Position numbers and translations under genes: made by a program. A stretch of DNA of 64,000 nucleotides from Oceanicaulis sp. HLUCCA04 (GTDB lineage: Bacteria > Pseudomonadota > Alphaproteobacteria > Caulobacterales > Maricaulaceae): positions 58,285 through 122,284 of the forward strand of contig LJSH01000005.1 of assembly GCA_001314625.1 (NCBI GenBank), in the 5' to 3' direction. This document shows, in pieces, positions 7,490 to 16,387 of this stretch. Below the pieces are notes generated by a model. It was not told the origin of the DNA, did not search any database, and worked only from the letters and a program-made list of their open reading frames with translations. Position 1 is the stretch's first letter. Each line of letters begins with the position of its first letter.

Positions 7490-7606
7490 CCCCTGTCATC
7501 CTCCGGCTGAGCGTAAGCGAGGTCCGGGGGACCCATTCCTGCAACGACCGTACAAGCGGAACTTCTCCGGCCTGGGTCACCCGCATAAAGCGGGTGACGA
7601 CAGCTG
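7490..7606. repeat. Intergenic palindromic repeats of a second type
   Basis: The 7485-7640 gap holds GTCATCCTCCGGCTGAGCG followed by GGTCCGGGGGACCC, then GTCACCCGCATAAAGCGGGTGAC at 7577-7599. These are stem-forming repeat units related in style to, but different in sequence from, the copies at 1541, 3617 and 50536. They interrupt an otherwise tightly packed tail operon. Confidence 0.65.
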
Positions 7607-7640
7607 AGAGGGTTGGCAAATCAAGCAATGGATATTCCCC

Positions 7641-8522
7641 ATGCTCTCCCTTCCCCCTGCCATGCAGGCCGCGCTGGATAGCGGCGTGACGACATTGGCC
7701 TGGTGCTGGCTGATCACGCGCGCAGACGGCGAGCGCCTCGGCTTTACCGACCATGATGGCGCGTTGCTGCTGGAAGGTGTTTCCTGCGAACCGGCGAGCG
7801 GGCTGGCCCCGGCTCCCATCCGCAGCGAGACGGGCAGTCCCGCACGCGGCGCGGCGTTCGGTATTGTCAGTTCGCAGCGGGTCAGCGCCGCCGATATCGC
7901 CAATGGGCTTTATGACGCGGCCCGGGTGGAAGTGTGGCGGACTGACTGGAGCGATCCGGACACCCGCGTGCGCGTCTTTACAGGCGAGATCGGCGAAATA
8001 CGCCGCGCGGGAGCGGCGTTCGAGGTGGAGCTGGCGGGTCTTTCCGCCCGGCTTAACAGGCGCATTGGCCGCGTGTTCGCCAAAACCTGCGATGCGGAGC
8101 TGGGCGATGCGCGCTGCGGGGTAGACACAACGCTCCCGGCATTCAGCGCCCAAGGTGTGGTTGCGGGCGTGATCAGCGCCAGCGGATTTGCCGCCACCGG
8201 TCTGGACGGGTTTGCGCCGGGCTGGTTCACCCATGGCAGGCTGGTCTGGCTGACGGGCGGTAATGCGGGCGGTGTGGCCCGGGTGCAGACACATGGCCTA
8301 GTCGATGATGGTACGCGGATTTCGCTGGCCTGGCCTCCGGCTCACGCCGTGCTGGCAGGTGACAGCTTTGAAATTGTGGCCGGGTGCGATGGCCGCGCAG
8401 AGACCTGCCGTGAAAAGTTTGCCAATTTTGCCCGTTTCCGCGGCTGTCCGCATATTCCCGGCAACGACGTTCTGATCCGCCATGCCGGGTCGGAAGCTGT
8501 GCGTGATGGCGGGCGGCGATGA
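7641..8522 (+). CDS. GTA hub protein, DUF2163 / BR0599 family (gp13)
   Basis: About 293 aa. The N-terminal DUF2163 is visible (LAWCWLITRADGERLGFTDHDG, GAAFGIVSSQRVSAADIANGLYDAARVEVWRTDW). The C-terminal BR0599 part carries paired cysteines (FAKTCDAELGDARCGVD; GCDGRAETCREKFANFARFRGCPHIPG), which in GTA gp13 have been reported to bind an iron-sulfur cluster. It forms the baseplate hub. It overlaps gp14 by four bases. Confidence 0.95.
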   Translation: MLSLPPAMQAALDSGVTTLAWCWLITRADGERLGFTDHDGALLLEGVSCEPASGLAPAPIRSETGSPARGAAFGIVSSQRVSAADIANGLYDAARVEVWRTDWSDPDTRVRVFTGEIGEIRRAGAAFEVELAGLSARLNRRIGRVFAKTCDAELGDARCGVDTTLPAFSAQGVVAGVISASGFAATGLDGFAPGWFTHGRLVWLTGGNAGGVARVQTHGLVDDGTRISLAWPPAHAVLAGDSFEIVAGCDGRAETCREKFANFARFRGCPHIPGNDVLIRHAGSEAVRDGGRR

Positions 8523-8965
8523 GCTGGTGCGACTCTGCGTTCCGGGCCAGCATCGTTACAGAGGCGCGCCAATGGATCGGCACGCCTTATCATCATCAGG
8601 CAAGCCGCAAGGGCGCAGGCACAGACTGTCTGGGCCTGGTGCGCGGGGTGTGGCGGACACTGATCGGCCCGGAGCCGGAAGGCTTGCCCGCCTACACGCC
8701 CGACTGGGCCGAGCGCGCAGGCGAGGATGCCCTGCTGGCAGCCTTGAAACGCCATTTCGTCATCCGGGACGTGGCGCCTGCCCGGCCCGGCGATGTGCTG
8801 CTGTTTCGCATCCGGACCGGCGGGCCATCGCGCCATTGCGCGATCCTCACCGCGCCTGAAACCGTCATTCACGCCTGGCAGGGCCGCGCAGTCGCCGAGA
8901 CACCGCTGGACGGCTTCTGGCGAAAGCGGATCAGCGCCGTTGCCGCCTTCCCCATGCCTGGCTGA
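8519..8965 (+). CDS. GTA NlpC/P60 peptidase (gp14)
   Basis: About 148 aa. NlpC/P60 cysteine peptidase with catalytic Cys37 in GTDCLGLVRGVW and His106 in GGPSRHCAIL. It is thought to cut peptidoglycan peptides during GTA DNA delivery. The length is typical of the family. It is coupled to gp13 by an ATGA overlap and followed 25 bases later by the megatron gene. Confidence 0.95.
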   Translation: MSWCDSAFRASIVTEARQWIGTPYHHQASRKGAGTDCLGLVRGVWRTLIGPEPEGLPAYTPDWAERAGEDALLAALKRHFVIRDVAPARPGDVLLFRIRTGGPSRHCAILTAPETVIHAWQGRAVAETPLDGFWRKRISAVAAFPMPG

Positions 8966-8990
8966 CCGTTTTCCACTGAAGGAATTTCTC

Positions 8991-11900
8991 ATGGCCCAGA
9001 TGGCCTTTGCTGCAGGCGCCCGCCTGGCGGCCGGAACCTTGCGCATGCTGACCGCGCAAGGTGTTGCACGGCTGTTTTCCAATGGCGGGCAGGAAACTGC
9101 CCGGCCAGAGGGTCTGGATATCCAGACCTCCACCGAAGGCAGCGCCGTGCCAAGGGTCTATGGCCGGATGCGCCTGTCCGGACAGGTGATCTGGGCGTCC
9201 CGCTTTCGTGAGACGAAGGTGAAAGACCAACGTTCGGGCAAGGGCGCGGGCGCATCCTCGCGCAGCTATACCTACTCGGTCAGCTTTGCCGTTGCGCTGT
9301 GCGAGGGACCGATTGCGGGCGTGGGGCGCATCTGGGCCAATGGCGCGCCGCTCGATACCGGGCACATCACCATGCGGGTCCATACTGGCGGCGAGGATCA
9401 GCAGCCTGATCCGCTGATCGCCATGATCGAGGGCGATGCCAATGCTCCTGCCTATAAGGGGCTGGCCTATGTGGTCTTTGAAGATCTGCCACTTGATGAG
9501 TACGGCCTGCGCATCCCGCAGCTGAGCTTTGAAGTTCTGGGCGGCGGTGCTGCGCCAGAATCCGGATCGCTGGAAAGCCTTGTTGAAGGTGTATGCCTGA
9601 TCCCGGCCTCGGGAGAGTTTGCCTACGCCGCAGAGCCTGTCATGCGCGAGATCGCCGACGGACGTGACGCGCCGGAAAACGTGCATGTGCTGCGTGCTGA
9701 TACCAATATCGAGGCGGCGCTGGATGACCTCGCCATACGCCTGCCTGAATGCCGTTCGGTCGCGCTGGTGACGGCATGGATCGGCACCGATCTGCGCTGC
9801 GGCGTGTGCCAGATACGCCCCGGCGTGGAATCCTTTGACAAGATGACGCGTCCTGACGCCTGGAGCGCGGGCGGAGCCTCGCGTGAGAACGGGCATCTGA
9901 TCAGTGGCGGGCCGGATGCGCCGGTCTATGGCGGCACGCCGTCTGACCGCAGCGTGATTCAGGCCATTCAGCTTCTCAAAGCCCGCGGCTACAAGGTGGT
10001 GCTCTATCCCTTCATCCTGATGGACGTGCCGCCGGGCAATGGTTTGCCGGACCCCTATGGCGGGGCAGAGCAGGCGGCATTTCCCTGGCGTGGACGCATT
10101 ACCTGTCATCCCGCCGCCGGCCAGATGGAGAGTGTTGATGCCAGCGCTGCGGCCGCCGCGCAGGTCGCAGACTTTTTCGGCACGGTCAGCGCCAGCGATT
10201 TTGGCGTGTCAGCAGGGCAGGTGAGCTATTCCGGCCCGGATGAATGGCGCTTTTCGCGCTTCATCCTGCACCATGCGGCCCTGGCGGCAGCGGCGGGCGG
10301 CGTGGACGCTTTCCTGATCGGGTCGGAAATGCGCGGCCTGACAACGGTGCGCGCGGCCTCCGGCGATTATCCGGCGACGGCGCATTTGCAAACCCTGGCC
10401 GGGCAGGCGCGGGCGCTGTTGGGCGCGGGCTCGAAAATCTCCTATGCCGCCGACTGGTCGGAGTACTGGGGCCATGCGCCCGGCGGGGGCGAGCGCCGCT
10501 TTCATCTCGATCCGCTCTGGGCCGATGCCAATATCGATTTCGTCGGGCTGGACTGGTATGTCCCGCTGGCCGACTGGAGGGATCCAACAGACCATCTCGA
10601 TGCGGTGGCCGGTTTCACGTCGATTCATGATCCTGACTATCTGGGCTCGCAGATCGAGGGCGCCGAAGGGTTTGACTGGTATTATGCCAGCCAAGCCGAC
10701 CGTGAAGGCCAGGTGCGCACCCCCATCACGGACGGGCAGGGAGAGCCGTGGATATGGCGCTACAAGGATTTGCGCAGCTGGTGGAGCCAGGCCCATCATG
10801 AGCGTGACGAAGACGGTGTCCGCCTGGCCTCTGCGACGCCGTGGATACCGCAGTCCAAGCCGTTTGCCTTCATCGAGTATGGCTGCCCGGCTGTCGACAA
10901 GGGCGCCAACCAGCCCAATGTCTTCATCGATCCGAAAAGCTCGGAAAGTTTTGCGCCCTATTTCTCAAGTGCCACGCGCGACGACGTGATCCAGCGGCGC
11001 TATATCGAGGCGCTGATGGGCTATTGGCAGGGTCCCAATAATCCGGTGTCTGCGGTCTATGGCGCGCCGATGGTGGATCTGTCGCTTTGTCATGCCTGGA
11101 CATGGGATGCGCGGCCCTTTCCCGAATTTCCGGCCCTGTCATCGGTCTGGGATGACGGCGCGAACTGGCAGCTTGGCCATTGGCTGACAGGGCGCGCCGG
11201 ACAATCCGGCCTTGCGCGCGTTGTCGCTGACATCGCTGCAGAGGCAGGCGTTCCATCCATCGACACGTCCAGCCTTGACGCCATCGTGTCCGGTCTTGTG
11301 ATTGAAGGCGGTGAACGGGCTCGCGATGTGCTGGCCCGGCAGGGGGCGCTCTACGGGTTTGATGTCGTGGACAGGGCCGGCGGCGTGGCTGCCCTTGCGC
11401 GGTCAGGACGGGTCTCGCATGTCGTCGACGCCGCCATGTGCGTGCGTGAGGGCTCGCGCCCGCCGGTCACGATTACACATGAAGCACAGGCCGGGCGTGT
11501 GCGCGAAGTGCGCATCTCTCACATCGCTGATGACGACGCCTATAGCGCGGCCGTCGCTTCCGCGCGCGGGCTGGATGCGGCGGTAGAGGGCGTAGCCGGA
11601 TTGGGTTTGCGTATCCTGGCCGATGGCGCGCAGGTGCGCGGCTGGGCGGAAACCATGCTGGCCACCGATGACGCCAGCGCAATCAGTGTCGATCTTGTGC
11701 TGCCCCCATCCATGCTGGCTCTGGAGGCGGGCGACACGATACGCCTAGCCGGAGAGGGCGGTGTTGAGGGGCCACTGATGGCGGCCAGTCTGGACGGCAT
11801 AACAGCGCGTCAGGCCGGGCTGCTGCCGGTCGCTGCGCGCCGTCCCGTTCTGGCAGGCACACAGCCTGCCGCGCGCGTATCCGAGGCTGTGCCCCCGTCG

Positions 11901-12821
11901 AGACCGGTTCTGGTGGCGCTCGATCTCCCCATACTGCCGGGCGACACGGGTGAGCAGGGTGGAATCCGGGTAGCCGCCTACGCCTTCCCATGGCCAGGGC
12001 CTGTGACCATTCATGCCGGACCGGACGCAATGTCTGCAACACCCCGGCTGGAGCTGGAACGCCCGGCCAGTCTTGGCCGTCTTGATGCAGAGCTGCCACC
12101 CGGGTTTGAAGGCCGCTGGGATCGCTCTGCCGTCATGGATATCACGCTGTTTGATGGCGCGCTGGAAAGCGTTGACCGGCTGTCCGCGCTGGCGGGGATC
12201 AACCAGCTTGCTGTCGAAGGGGCTGACGGATGGGAAGTCATCCAGTTTGCGAGCGCCGAGCTGACCGGCCCGTCGCAATGGCAGCTGCGCGATCTGGTCC
12301 GGGGGATTGGCGGCAGCGTGATGGGCGGGGCCGCTGCGGGTGCGCGGCTGGTCGTACTGGACGGGTCGGTCGGCGTGCTGCCTCTTGGCAGCAATGCGCT
12401 GGATGCACCGCTTGTGCTGGTGGGCGTGCCTGCAGGACGCACACTCGATGACGTCTCAACGCGTCAGATCGAGACAGTTTATGCAGGGGTGGAGTACTGC
12501 CCGCTTGCGCCCGTACACTTGCAGGCGCGCTGGCAGGCAGGCGGGCTCTCCTTAAGCTGGATCCGCCGCACGCGCCTTGATGGTGATGCCTGGGGCGCTG
12601 GCGAGGTGCCGCTCGGCGAGGCGGAGGAGCGCTACCGCGTGGAACTCCGCGACCATGAGAATGCCCTGCTGTGGGAGGCTGAATCCACCACGCCCTCCAT
12701 CCTTGTCCCTTCGGGAACCGCTGATCTCCTGCCTGCGGGCACGTACTGGCAGGTGGCGCAAATCTCCGCGCGGACAGGTGCGGGGCAGCGGGCGAGTGCA
12801 GCTCTGCCCGCCCTCTTGTAG
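8991..12821 (+). CDS. GTA baseplate multidomain 'megatron' protein (gp15)
   Basis: About 1276 aa. The middle region holds the GTA TIM-barrel-like glycoside-hydrolase-type domain (residues ~400-740: YKVVLYPFILMDVPPGNGLPD, FLIGSEMRGLTTV, ISYAADWSEYWG, FVGLDWYVPLADW), and the C-terminal part matches the phage tail/host specificity module. ATG 8991 is chosen over an upstream ATG because GAAGGAATTTCTC precedes it and the N-terminus MAQMAFAAGARLAAG is typical. It closes the GTA structural cluster. It forms the tail tip fibre and receptor-binding assembly and may degrade peptidoglycan or capsule. Confidence 0.95.
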   Translation: MAQMAFAAGARLAAGTLRMLTAQGVARLFSNGGQETARPEGLDIQTSTEGSAVPRVYGRMRLSGQVIWASRFRETKVKDQRSGKGAGASSRSYTYSVSFAVALCEGPIAGVGRIWANGAPLDTGHITMRVHTGGEDQQPDPLIAMIEGDANAPAYKGLAYVVFEDLPLDEYGLRIPQLSFEVLGGGAAPESGSLESLVEGVCLIPASGEFAYAAEPVMREIADGRDAPENVHVLRADTNIEAALDDLAIRLPECRSVALVTAWIGTDLRCGVCQIRPGVESFDKMTRPDAWSAGGASRENGHLISGGPDAPVYGGTPSDRSVIQAIQLLKARGYKVVLYPFILMDVPPGNGLPDPYGGAEQAAFPWRGRITCHPAAGQMESVDASAAAAAQVADFFGTVSASDFGVSAGQVSYSGPDEWRFSRFILHHAALAAAAGGVDAFLIGSEMRGLTTVRAASGDYPATAHLQTLAGQARALLGAGSKISYAADWSEYWGHAPGGGERRFHLDPLWADANIDFVGLDWYVPLADWRDPTDHLDAVAGFTSIHDPDYLGSQIEGAEGFDWYYASQADREGQVRTPITDGQGEPWIWRYKDLRSWWSQAHHERDEDGVRLASATPWIPQSKPFAFIEYGCPAVDKGANQPNVFIDPKSSESFAPYFSSATRDDVIQRRYIEALMGYWQGPNNPVSAVYGAPMVDLSLCHAWTWDARPFPEFPALSSVWDDGANWQLGHWLTGRAGQSGLARVVADIAAEAGVPSIDTSSLDAIVSGLVIEGGERARDVLARQGALYGFDVVDRAGGVAALARSGRVSHVVDAAMCVREGSRPPVTITHEAQAGRVREVRISHIADDDAYSAAVASARGLDAAVEGVAGLGLRILADGAQVRGWAETMLATDDASAISVDLVLPPSMLALEAGDTIRLAGEGGVEGPLMAASLDGITARQAGLLPVAARRPVLAGTQPAARVSEAVPPSRPVLVALDLPILPGDTGEQGGIRVAAYAFPWPGPVTIHAGPDAMSATPRLELERPASLGRLDAELPPGFEGRWDRSAVMDITLFDGALESVDRLSALAGINQLAVEGADGWEVIQFASAELTGPSQWQLRDLVRGIGGSVMGGAAAGARLVVLDGSVGVLPLGSNALDAPLVLVGVPAGRTLDDVSTRQIETVYAGVEYCPLAPVHLQARWQAGGLSLSWIRRTRLDGDAWGAGEVPLGEAEERYRVELRDHENALLWEAESTTPSILVPSGTADLLPAGTYWQVAQISARTGAGQRASAALPALL

Positions 12822-12880
12822 GGGTGCCCGCAGCACGCCACATCGCCAAGCGGTGAAAGCGCTGCTATCTGATCTGCACC

Positions 12881-13786
12881 ATGATGAACCCGTATGCGAT
12901 TCTGGGCGTTTCGGAACGCGCCACTGCGGACGAGATCCGCAAGGCCTATCGCCGTCTGGCGAAGGAGCTGCATCCTGATGCACGCCCCGGCGACAAGGCC
13001 GCAGAGGAACGCTTCAAACAGGTCAGCCAGGCGTTCAAGCTATTGTCCGACCCGGAGCAGCGTGCGCGCTTTGACCGCGGCGAGGTGGACGCATCAGGGC
13101 AGGAACGCCCGCCCTTCCACTACAGGTCAAGGCCCGGAGCCGGGCCCGGCCAGCGCGGTCCGCAGGGCCGGTTTGAAGATATTGGCGACATTTTCGCTGA
13201 TCTGTTCGCGGCGCAGAATGCGGGTGGGCAAAGACGACGCCCGGCGCCCGAAAAGGGCGCGGATATCCGCACCAACGTCACCGTGTCATTGCCAGAGGCG
13301 GTGCTCGGCACGCGCAAGCGCGTGTCGCTGCCGGGCGGGCGGGCGCTTGACCTGACCATCCCTGCGGGTGTCGGCGAGGGGCAGGTGCTCAGGCTGAAAG
13401 GGCAGGGGCAAAGTTCGCTCTCCGGTGGTCCGGCCGGCGCGCTGCTGGTCGAGATAAAGATTGCGCCTCACCCTTATTTCCGGCGCGAAGGCGATGACAT
13501 ACGCCTCGATCTGCCCATTTCGCTGAAAGAGGCGGTGCTGGGCGGACAGGTGCGCGCGCCGACGCTGGACGGTGATGTGGAAGTGCGTATTCCCGCCGGC
13601 GCCAGTTCGGGCTCGGTCCTGCGCCTGAAAGGGCGCGGTGTGCCGAAGGCGGGCAGCGGACAGCGCGGCGACCAGCTTATCCGCCTGATGATTGATCTGC
13701 CGTCGGGTGACCCCGAGCTGGAAGATTTCGCCGAAAGCTGGCGCCCGCCGACGGGATACGACCCGCGCAGGCGTTTGAAGGGGTGA
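12881..13786 (+). CDS. J-domain co-chaperone, CbpA/DnaJ type II (no zinc finger)
   Basis: About 301 aa (or 300 from the second ATG). The N-terminal J domain is complete with HPD at residues 31-33. A Gly/Pro/Arg-rich linker follows, and then two DnaJ C-terminal substrate-binding domains (ADIRTNVTVSLPEAVLGTRKRVSLPGG...GDDIRLDLPISLKEAVLGGQVRAPTLDG). There is no CxxCxGxG zinc domain, so it is the CbpA-like class that partners DnaK. It starts 60 bases after the GTA cluster in the same direction. No strong ribosome site is seen. Whether it is part of GTA expression is unknown. Confidence 0.9.
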   Translation: MMNPYAILGVSERATADEIRKAYRRLAKELHPDARPGDKAAEERFKQVSQAFKLLSDPEQRARFDRGEVDASGQERPPFHYRSRPGAGPGQRGPQGRFEDIGDIFADLFAAQNAGGQRRRPAPEKGADIRTNVTVSLPEAVLGTRKRVSLPGGRALDLTIPAGVGEGQVLRLKGQGQSSLSGGPAGALLVEIKIAPHPYFRREGDDIRLDLPISLKEAVLGGQVRAPTLDGDVEVRIPAGASSGSVLRLKGRGVPKAGSGQRGDQLIRLMIDLPSGDPELEDFAESWRPPTGYDPRRRLKG

Positions 13787-13876
13787 TGCATATCCCCTTG
13801 GCCCGGGGTGTGCATGTCTGCAGAATGACACGTCTGTTCAGATGAGGTTCAGCGCCCAGGTGCGAAACATGCCGTC

Positions 13877-14203
13877 ATGATGAAACGCTATGCCCTTCTC
13901 CTGATCTGCCTGACCGCCTTTGCGGCGTCCGATGCCCATGCGTCGAACGCTGCAGGCGAGGCCCAGGCTTTTGATCCTCGTTCGCGCTACTCGGCTGACG
14001 AGGCGCGCAACCAGAGCCAGTCGGGCAATGTGGTGCCGGCGCGCGTTGCCATCGACAATGTGCGCAACCGGTATCCGGGCGCGCAGGTTCTTGATGTGGA
14101 ACTCGTTCGCTCGGGATCACCCTACTACATCGTGAAAATACTCACCCAGGATGGCCGCCGCATCGATGTGCGCGTGGACGCCGTGACCGGGCGGGTCATG
14201 TAA
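13877..14203 (+). CDS. Exported PepSY-domain protein
   Basis: About 108 aa. A signal peptide (MKRYALLLICLTAFAASDAHA) leads into a short linker and a PepSY domain (residues ~45-108, ARVAIDNVRNRYPGAQVLDVELVRSG...YIVKILTQDGRRIDVRVDAVTGRVM). PepSY domains are periplasmic and often affect peptidases or sensor kinases. It lies 31 bases upstream of an OmpR-type response regulator and kinase, a common arrangement, so it is probably a periplasmic accessory of that system. Confidence 0.88.
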   Translation: MMKRYALLLICLTAFAASDAHASNAAGEAQAFDPRSRYSADEARNQSQSGNVVPARVAIDNVRNRYPGAQVLDVELVRSGSPYYIVKILTQDGRRIDVRVDAVTGRVM

Positions 14204-14234
14204 TGGCTGTGCCTTACTCAAGGGAGTTTGCCCA

Positions 14235-14921
14235 ATGCGTGCTCTGATAGTCGAGGATGATCCCGACCTTCGCCGCCAGCTGAAAGATGTGCTGGACCAT
14301 TCGGGCTATGCTGTTGACGAGGCGGGTGACGGCGAAGAAGGCTGGTTCATGGGCGATACCGAGCCTTATGACGCCGTCGTGCTCGATCTGGGCCTGCCCC
14401 GCCTTGACGGGGTGAGTGTTCTGGAACGCTGGCGCACGGCTGGCCGCGACTTTCCGGTGCTGATCCTGACGGCGCGTGACCGCTGGAGCGAGAAAGTGGC
14501 CGGGTTTGACGCGGGCGCGGACGATTATCTGACCAAGCCCTTCCATCCGGAGGAATTGCTGGCCCGCCTGCGCGCCCTGACTCGCCGCGCGGCCGGACAT
14601 GCCACCTCGACCATCGAAATGGGCGATCTGTCGGTGGATACGCGCGGCGCGCGGGTATTTGTCGGCGATCAGCTGGTCAAGCTGACCTCTCACGAGTTTC
14701 GTATCCTGTCCTACATGATCCATCATCGCGAGCGCGTGATCTCGCGCACCGAGCTGGTCGAGCATATTTACGATCAGGATTTCGACCGTGATTCCAATAC
14801 GATAGAGGTATTTGTCGGCCGCCTTCGCAAGAAGATCGGGACTGACCGGATCGAGACCGTGCGCGGGCTGGGCTATCGGCTTGTCTCGCCCGGCACGGCG
14901 TCGCGGGCCAAGGCCGGGTGA
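14235..14921 (+). CDS. OmpR/PhoP-family response regulator
   Basis: About 228 aa. Receiver domain residues 1-115 with the phospho-accepting Asp51 (YDAVVLDLGLPRLDG), acidic ED at 7-8 and Lys in DDYLTKPFHPEELLARL. A winged-helix DNA-binding domain follows (VFVGDQLVKLTSHEFRILSYMI...EVFVGRLRKKIG...VRGLGYRL). It overlaps the kinase gene (GTGA). The ribosome site is AAGGGAG. It probably responds to an envelope signal together with the upstream PepSY protein. Confidence 0.95.
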   Translation: MRALIVEDDPDLRRQLKDVLDHSGYAVDEAGDGEEGWFMGDTEPYDAVVLDLGLPRLDGVSVLERWRTAGRDFPVLILTARDRWSEKVAGFDAGADDYLTKPFHPEELLARLRALTRRAAGHATSTIEMGDLSVDTRGARVFVGDQLVKLTSHEFRILSYMIHHRERVISRTELVEHIYDQDFDRDSNTIEVFVGRLRKKIGTDRIETVRGLGYRLVSPGTASRAKAG

Positions 14922-16339
14922 GCCCCGGCAGCAGTGACCTCCTGATTGAACGCGGTTCGCTGCTCAGGCGGCTGAGCCTTCTGGCGCTCGGCTGGGGTGT
15001 GATCCTGCTGGCGGTGGGCGCGGTATCCCTGACGGCCGTGTTCCGGCAGACGGTTCTGACCGATCTGGATAACCGGCAAGCCAGCATTGCCGAATTTCTG
15101 CTGATCCAGCTCGAGGCGACGCCCGATGGCGGCGTAGCCCTGACGCGCGATCTTCTGGACCCCCGCTTTGGCCAGGTCTTCTCCGGCCGCTATTGGCAGG
15201 TTAGCGAGGCAGACGGGGCGGCGGACGCCGAACCCATCGAGCGCTCGCGCTCGCTATGGGATGAAACGATACGGATTTCAGACAGCTTGCGGGCTGAGGC
15301 GATAGACGCCAATGGCCAGCCCGTCGCGGGTAATGCAGCCGGCCCTGATGGAGAGCCCTTGCGGCTGTCGGTGCGCGCGGTCCTGCTGCCAGGCCGCGAA
15401 AGCCCGGTCATCATCATTGCTGCCGAGGACCGCCGGCCGTCCGACCGCCGGGTCTGGACATTTGGCCTTGCCGCCGCCGGACTGCTCGCGGGGTTTGCTA
15501 TCCTGCTGGCGGTGGGTGTGGTTGTGCAGGTACGCGTCGGCCTGTCGCCGGTCCTGAAATTGCGCCGTGCGGTAGCGCGGGTGCGTGACGGAGAAACCCA
15601 GAAGATTTCGGGCGAATTCCCCTCCGAGATGATGCCGCTGGCCAACGAGCTGAACGCGCTGATCGATCATTCCCGCGAAGTGGTGGAGCGCGCCCGCACC
15701 CATGTCGGCAATCTGGCCCATGCGCTCAAGACGCCGATCACGGTTCTGTCCAATGAGGCGCGCGGCGACGAGACCCGTCTCGGCGATCTTGTCCGCCGCC
15801 AGTCGGAGGCCATGACGGCGCAGGTCGATCACCATTTGCGCCGCGCCCGCGCCGCTGCGAATGCCAAGGCAATCGGAGCCCGCACGCCCGTGAACGAGGT
15901 GCTTGACGATCTGGGCCGGACGCTGCGGCGCATTTATGCGCGCCGGGGTATTACGCTGGACTGGCAGGTGGATGGCGAGCCCGTGTTCCGTGGCGAACGC
16001 CAGGACCTAGAAGACCTTACCGGCAATCTGATGGACAATGCCTGCAAGTGGGCGCAGGCGAATGTCCGGGTGAGCGCAGCCCATGCTGGTGATAACACCA
16101 TTGTGCTGACCGTCGAGGATGACGGACCCGGCCTTGACCCCGAGGCGCGCGAACGCGTGCTGGGACGGGGCGTCCGGCTCGATGAGCAGGCACCCGGAAC
16201 GGGCTTCGGCCTTTCCATCGTCAGCGATCTCGTCAAGGCCTATGGCGGAGAGCTGGCGCTGGATGTCAGCCCGCTCGGCGGCCTGCGCGCAAGCCTCACC
16301 CTGCCTGGCGTGGTGCGCACAGGCGAAACGCGCCATTAA
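14918..16339 (+). CDS. Sensor histidine kinase, PhoQ-like, partner of the preceding regulator
   Basis: About 473 aa from a GTG start that overlaps the regulator stop. Two membrane helices (residues ~22-45 and ~187-210) enclose a periplasmic sensor of ~140 aa. A HAMP-like linker leads to HisKA with the phospho-accepting His268 (NLAHALKTPITVL), and an HATPase domain shows GNLMDNACKWAQ, DDGPGL and GTGFGLSIV. This HALKTPL-type H-box is typical of PhoQ/QseC-like kinases. Forms a two-component system with the gene at 14235. Confidence 0.95.
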   Translation: MSPGSSDLLIERGSLLRRLSLLALGWGVILLAVGAVSLTAVFRQTVLTDLDNRQASIAEFLLIQLEATPDGGVALTRDLLDPRFGQVFSGRYWQVSEADGAADAEPIERSRSLWDETIRISDSLRAEAIDANGQPVAGNAAGPDGEPLRLSVRAVLLPGRESPVIIIAAEDRRPSDRRVWTFGLAAAGLLAGFAILLAVGVVVQVRVGLSPVLKLRRAVARVRDGETQKISGEFPSEMMPLANELNALIDHSREVVERARTHVGNLAHALKTPITVLSNEARGDETRLGDLVRRQSEAMTAQVDHHLRRARAAANAKAIGARTPVNEVLDDLGRTLRRIYARRGITLDWQVDGEPVFRGERQDLEDLTGNLMDNACKWAQANVRVSAAHAGDNTIVLTVEDDGPGLDPEARERVLGRGVRLDEQAPGTGFGLSIVSDLVKAYGGELALDVSPLGGLRASLTLPGVVRTGETRH

Positions 16340-16387
16340 CCGCAAAATGTGACGGTAGACGCTGGTAATCCGGTCCCGGCCGCAAGA

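Noticed and set aside
7029-8294. 421-codon minus frame across GTA gp12-gp13
   Set aside because: Antisense to two recognised GTA genes and crossing the repeat gap; no plausible protein features.
1-12821. Active prophage interpretation of the phage-like genes
   Set aside because: Gene order, short tape measure, megatron protein and lack of integrase/lysis/replication genes in the visible part fit a gene transfer agent.
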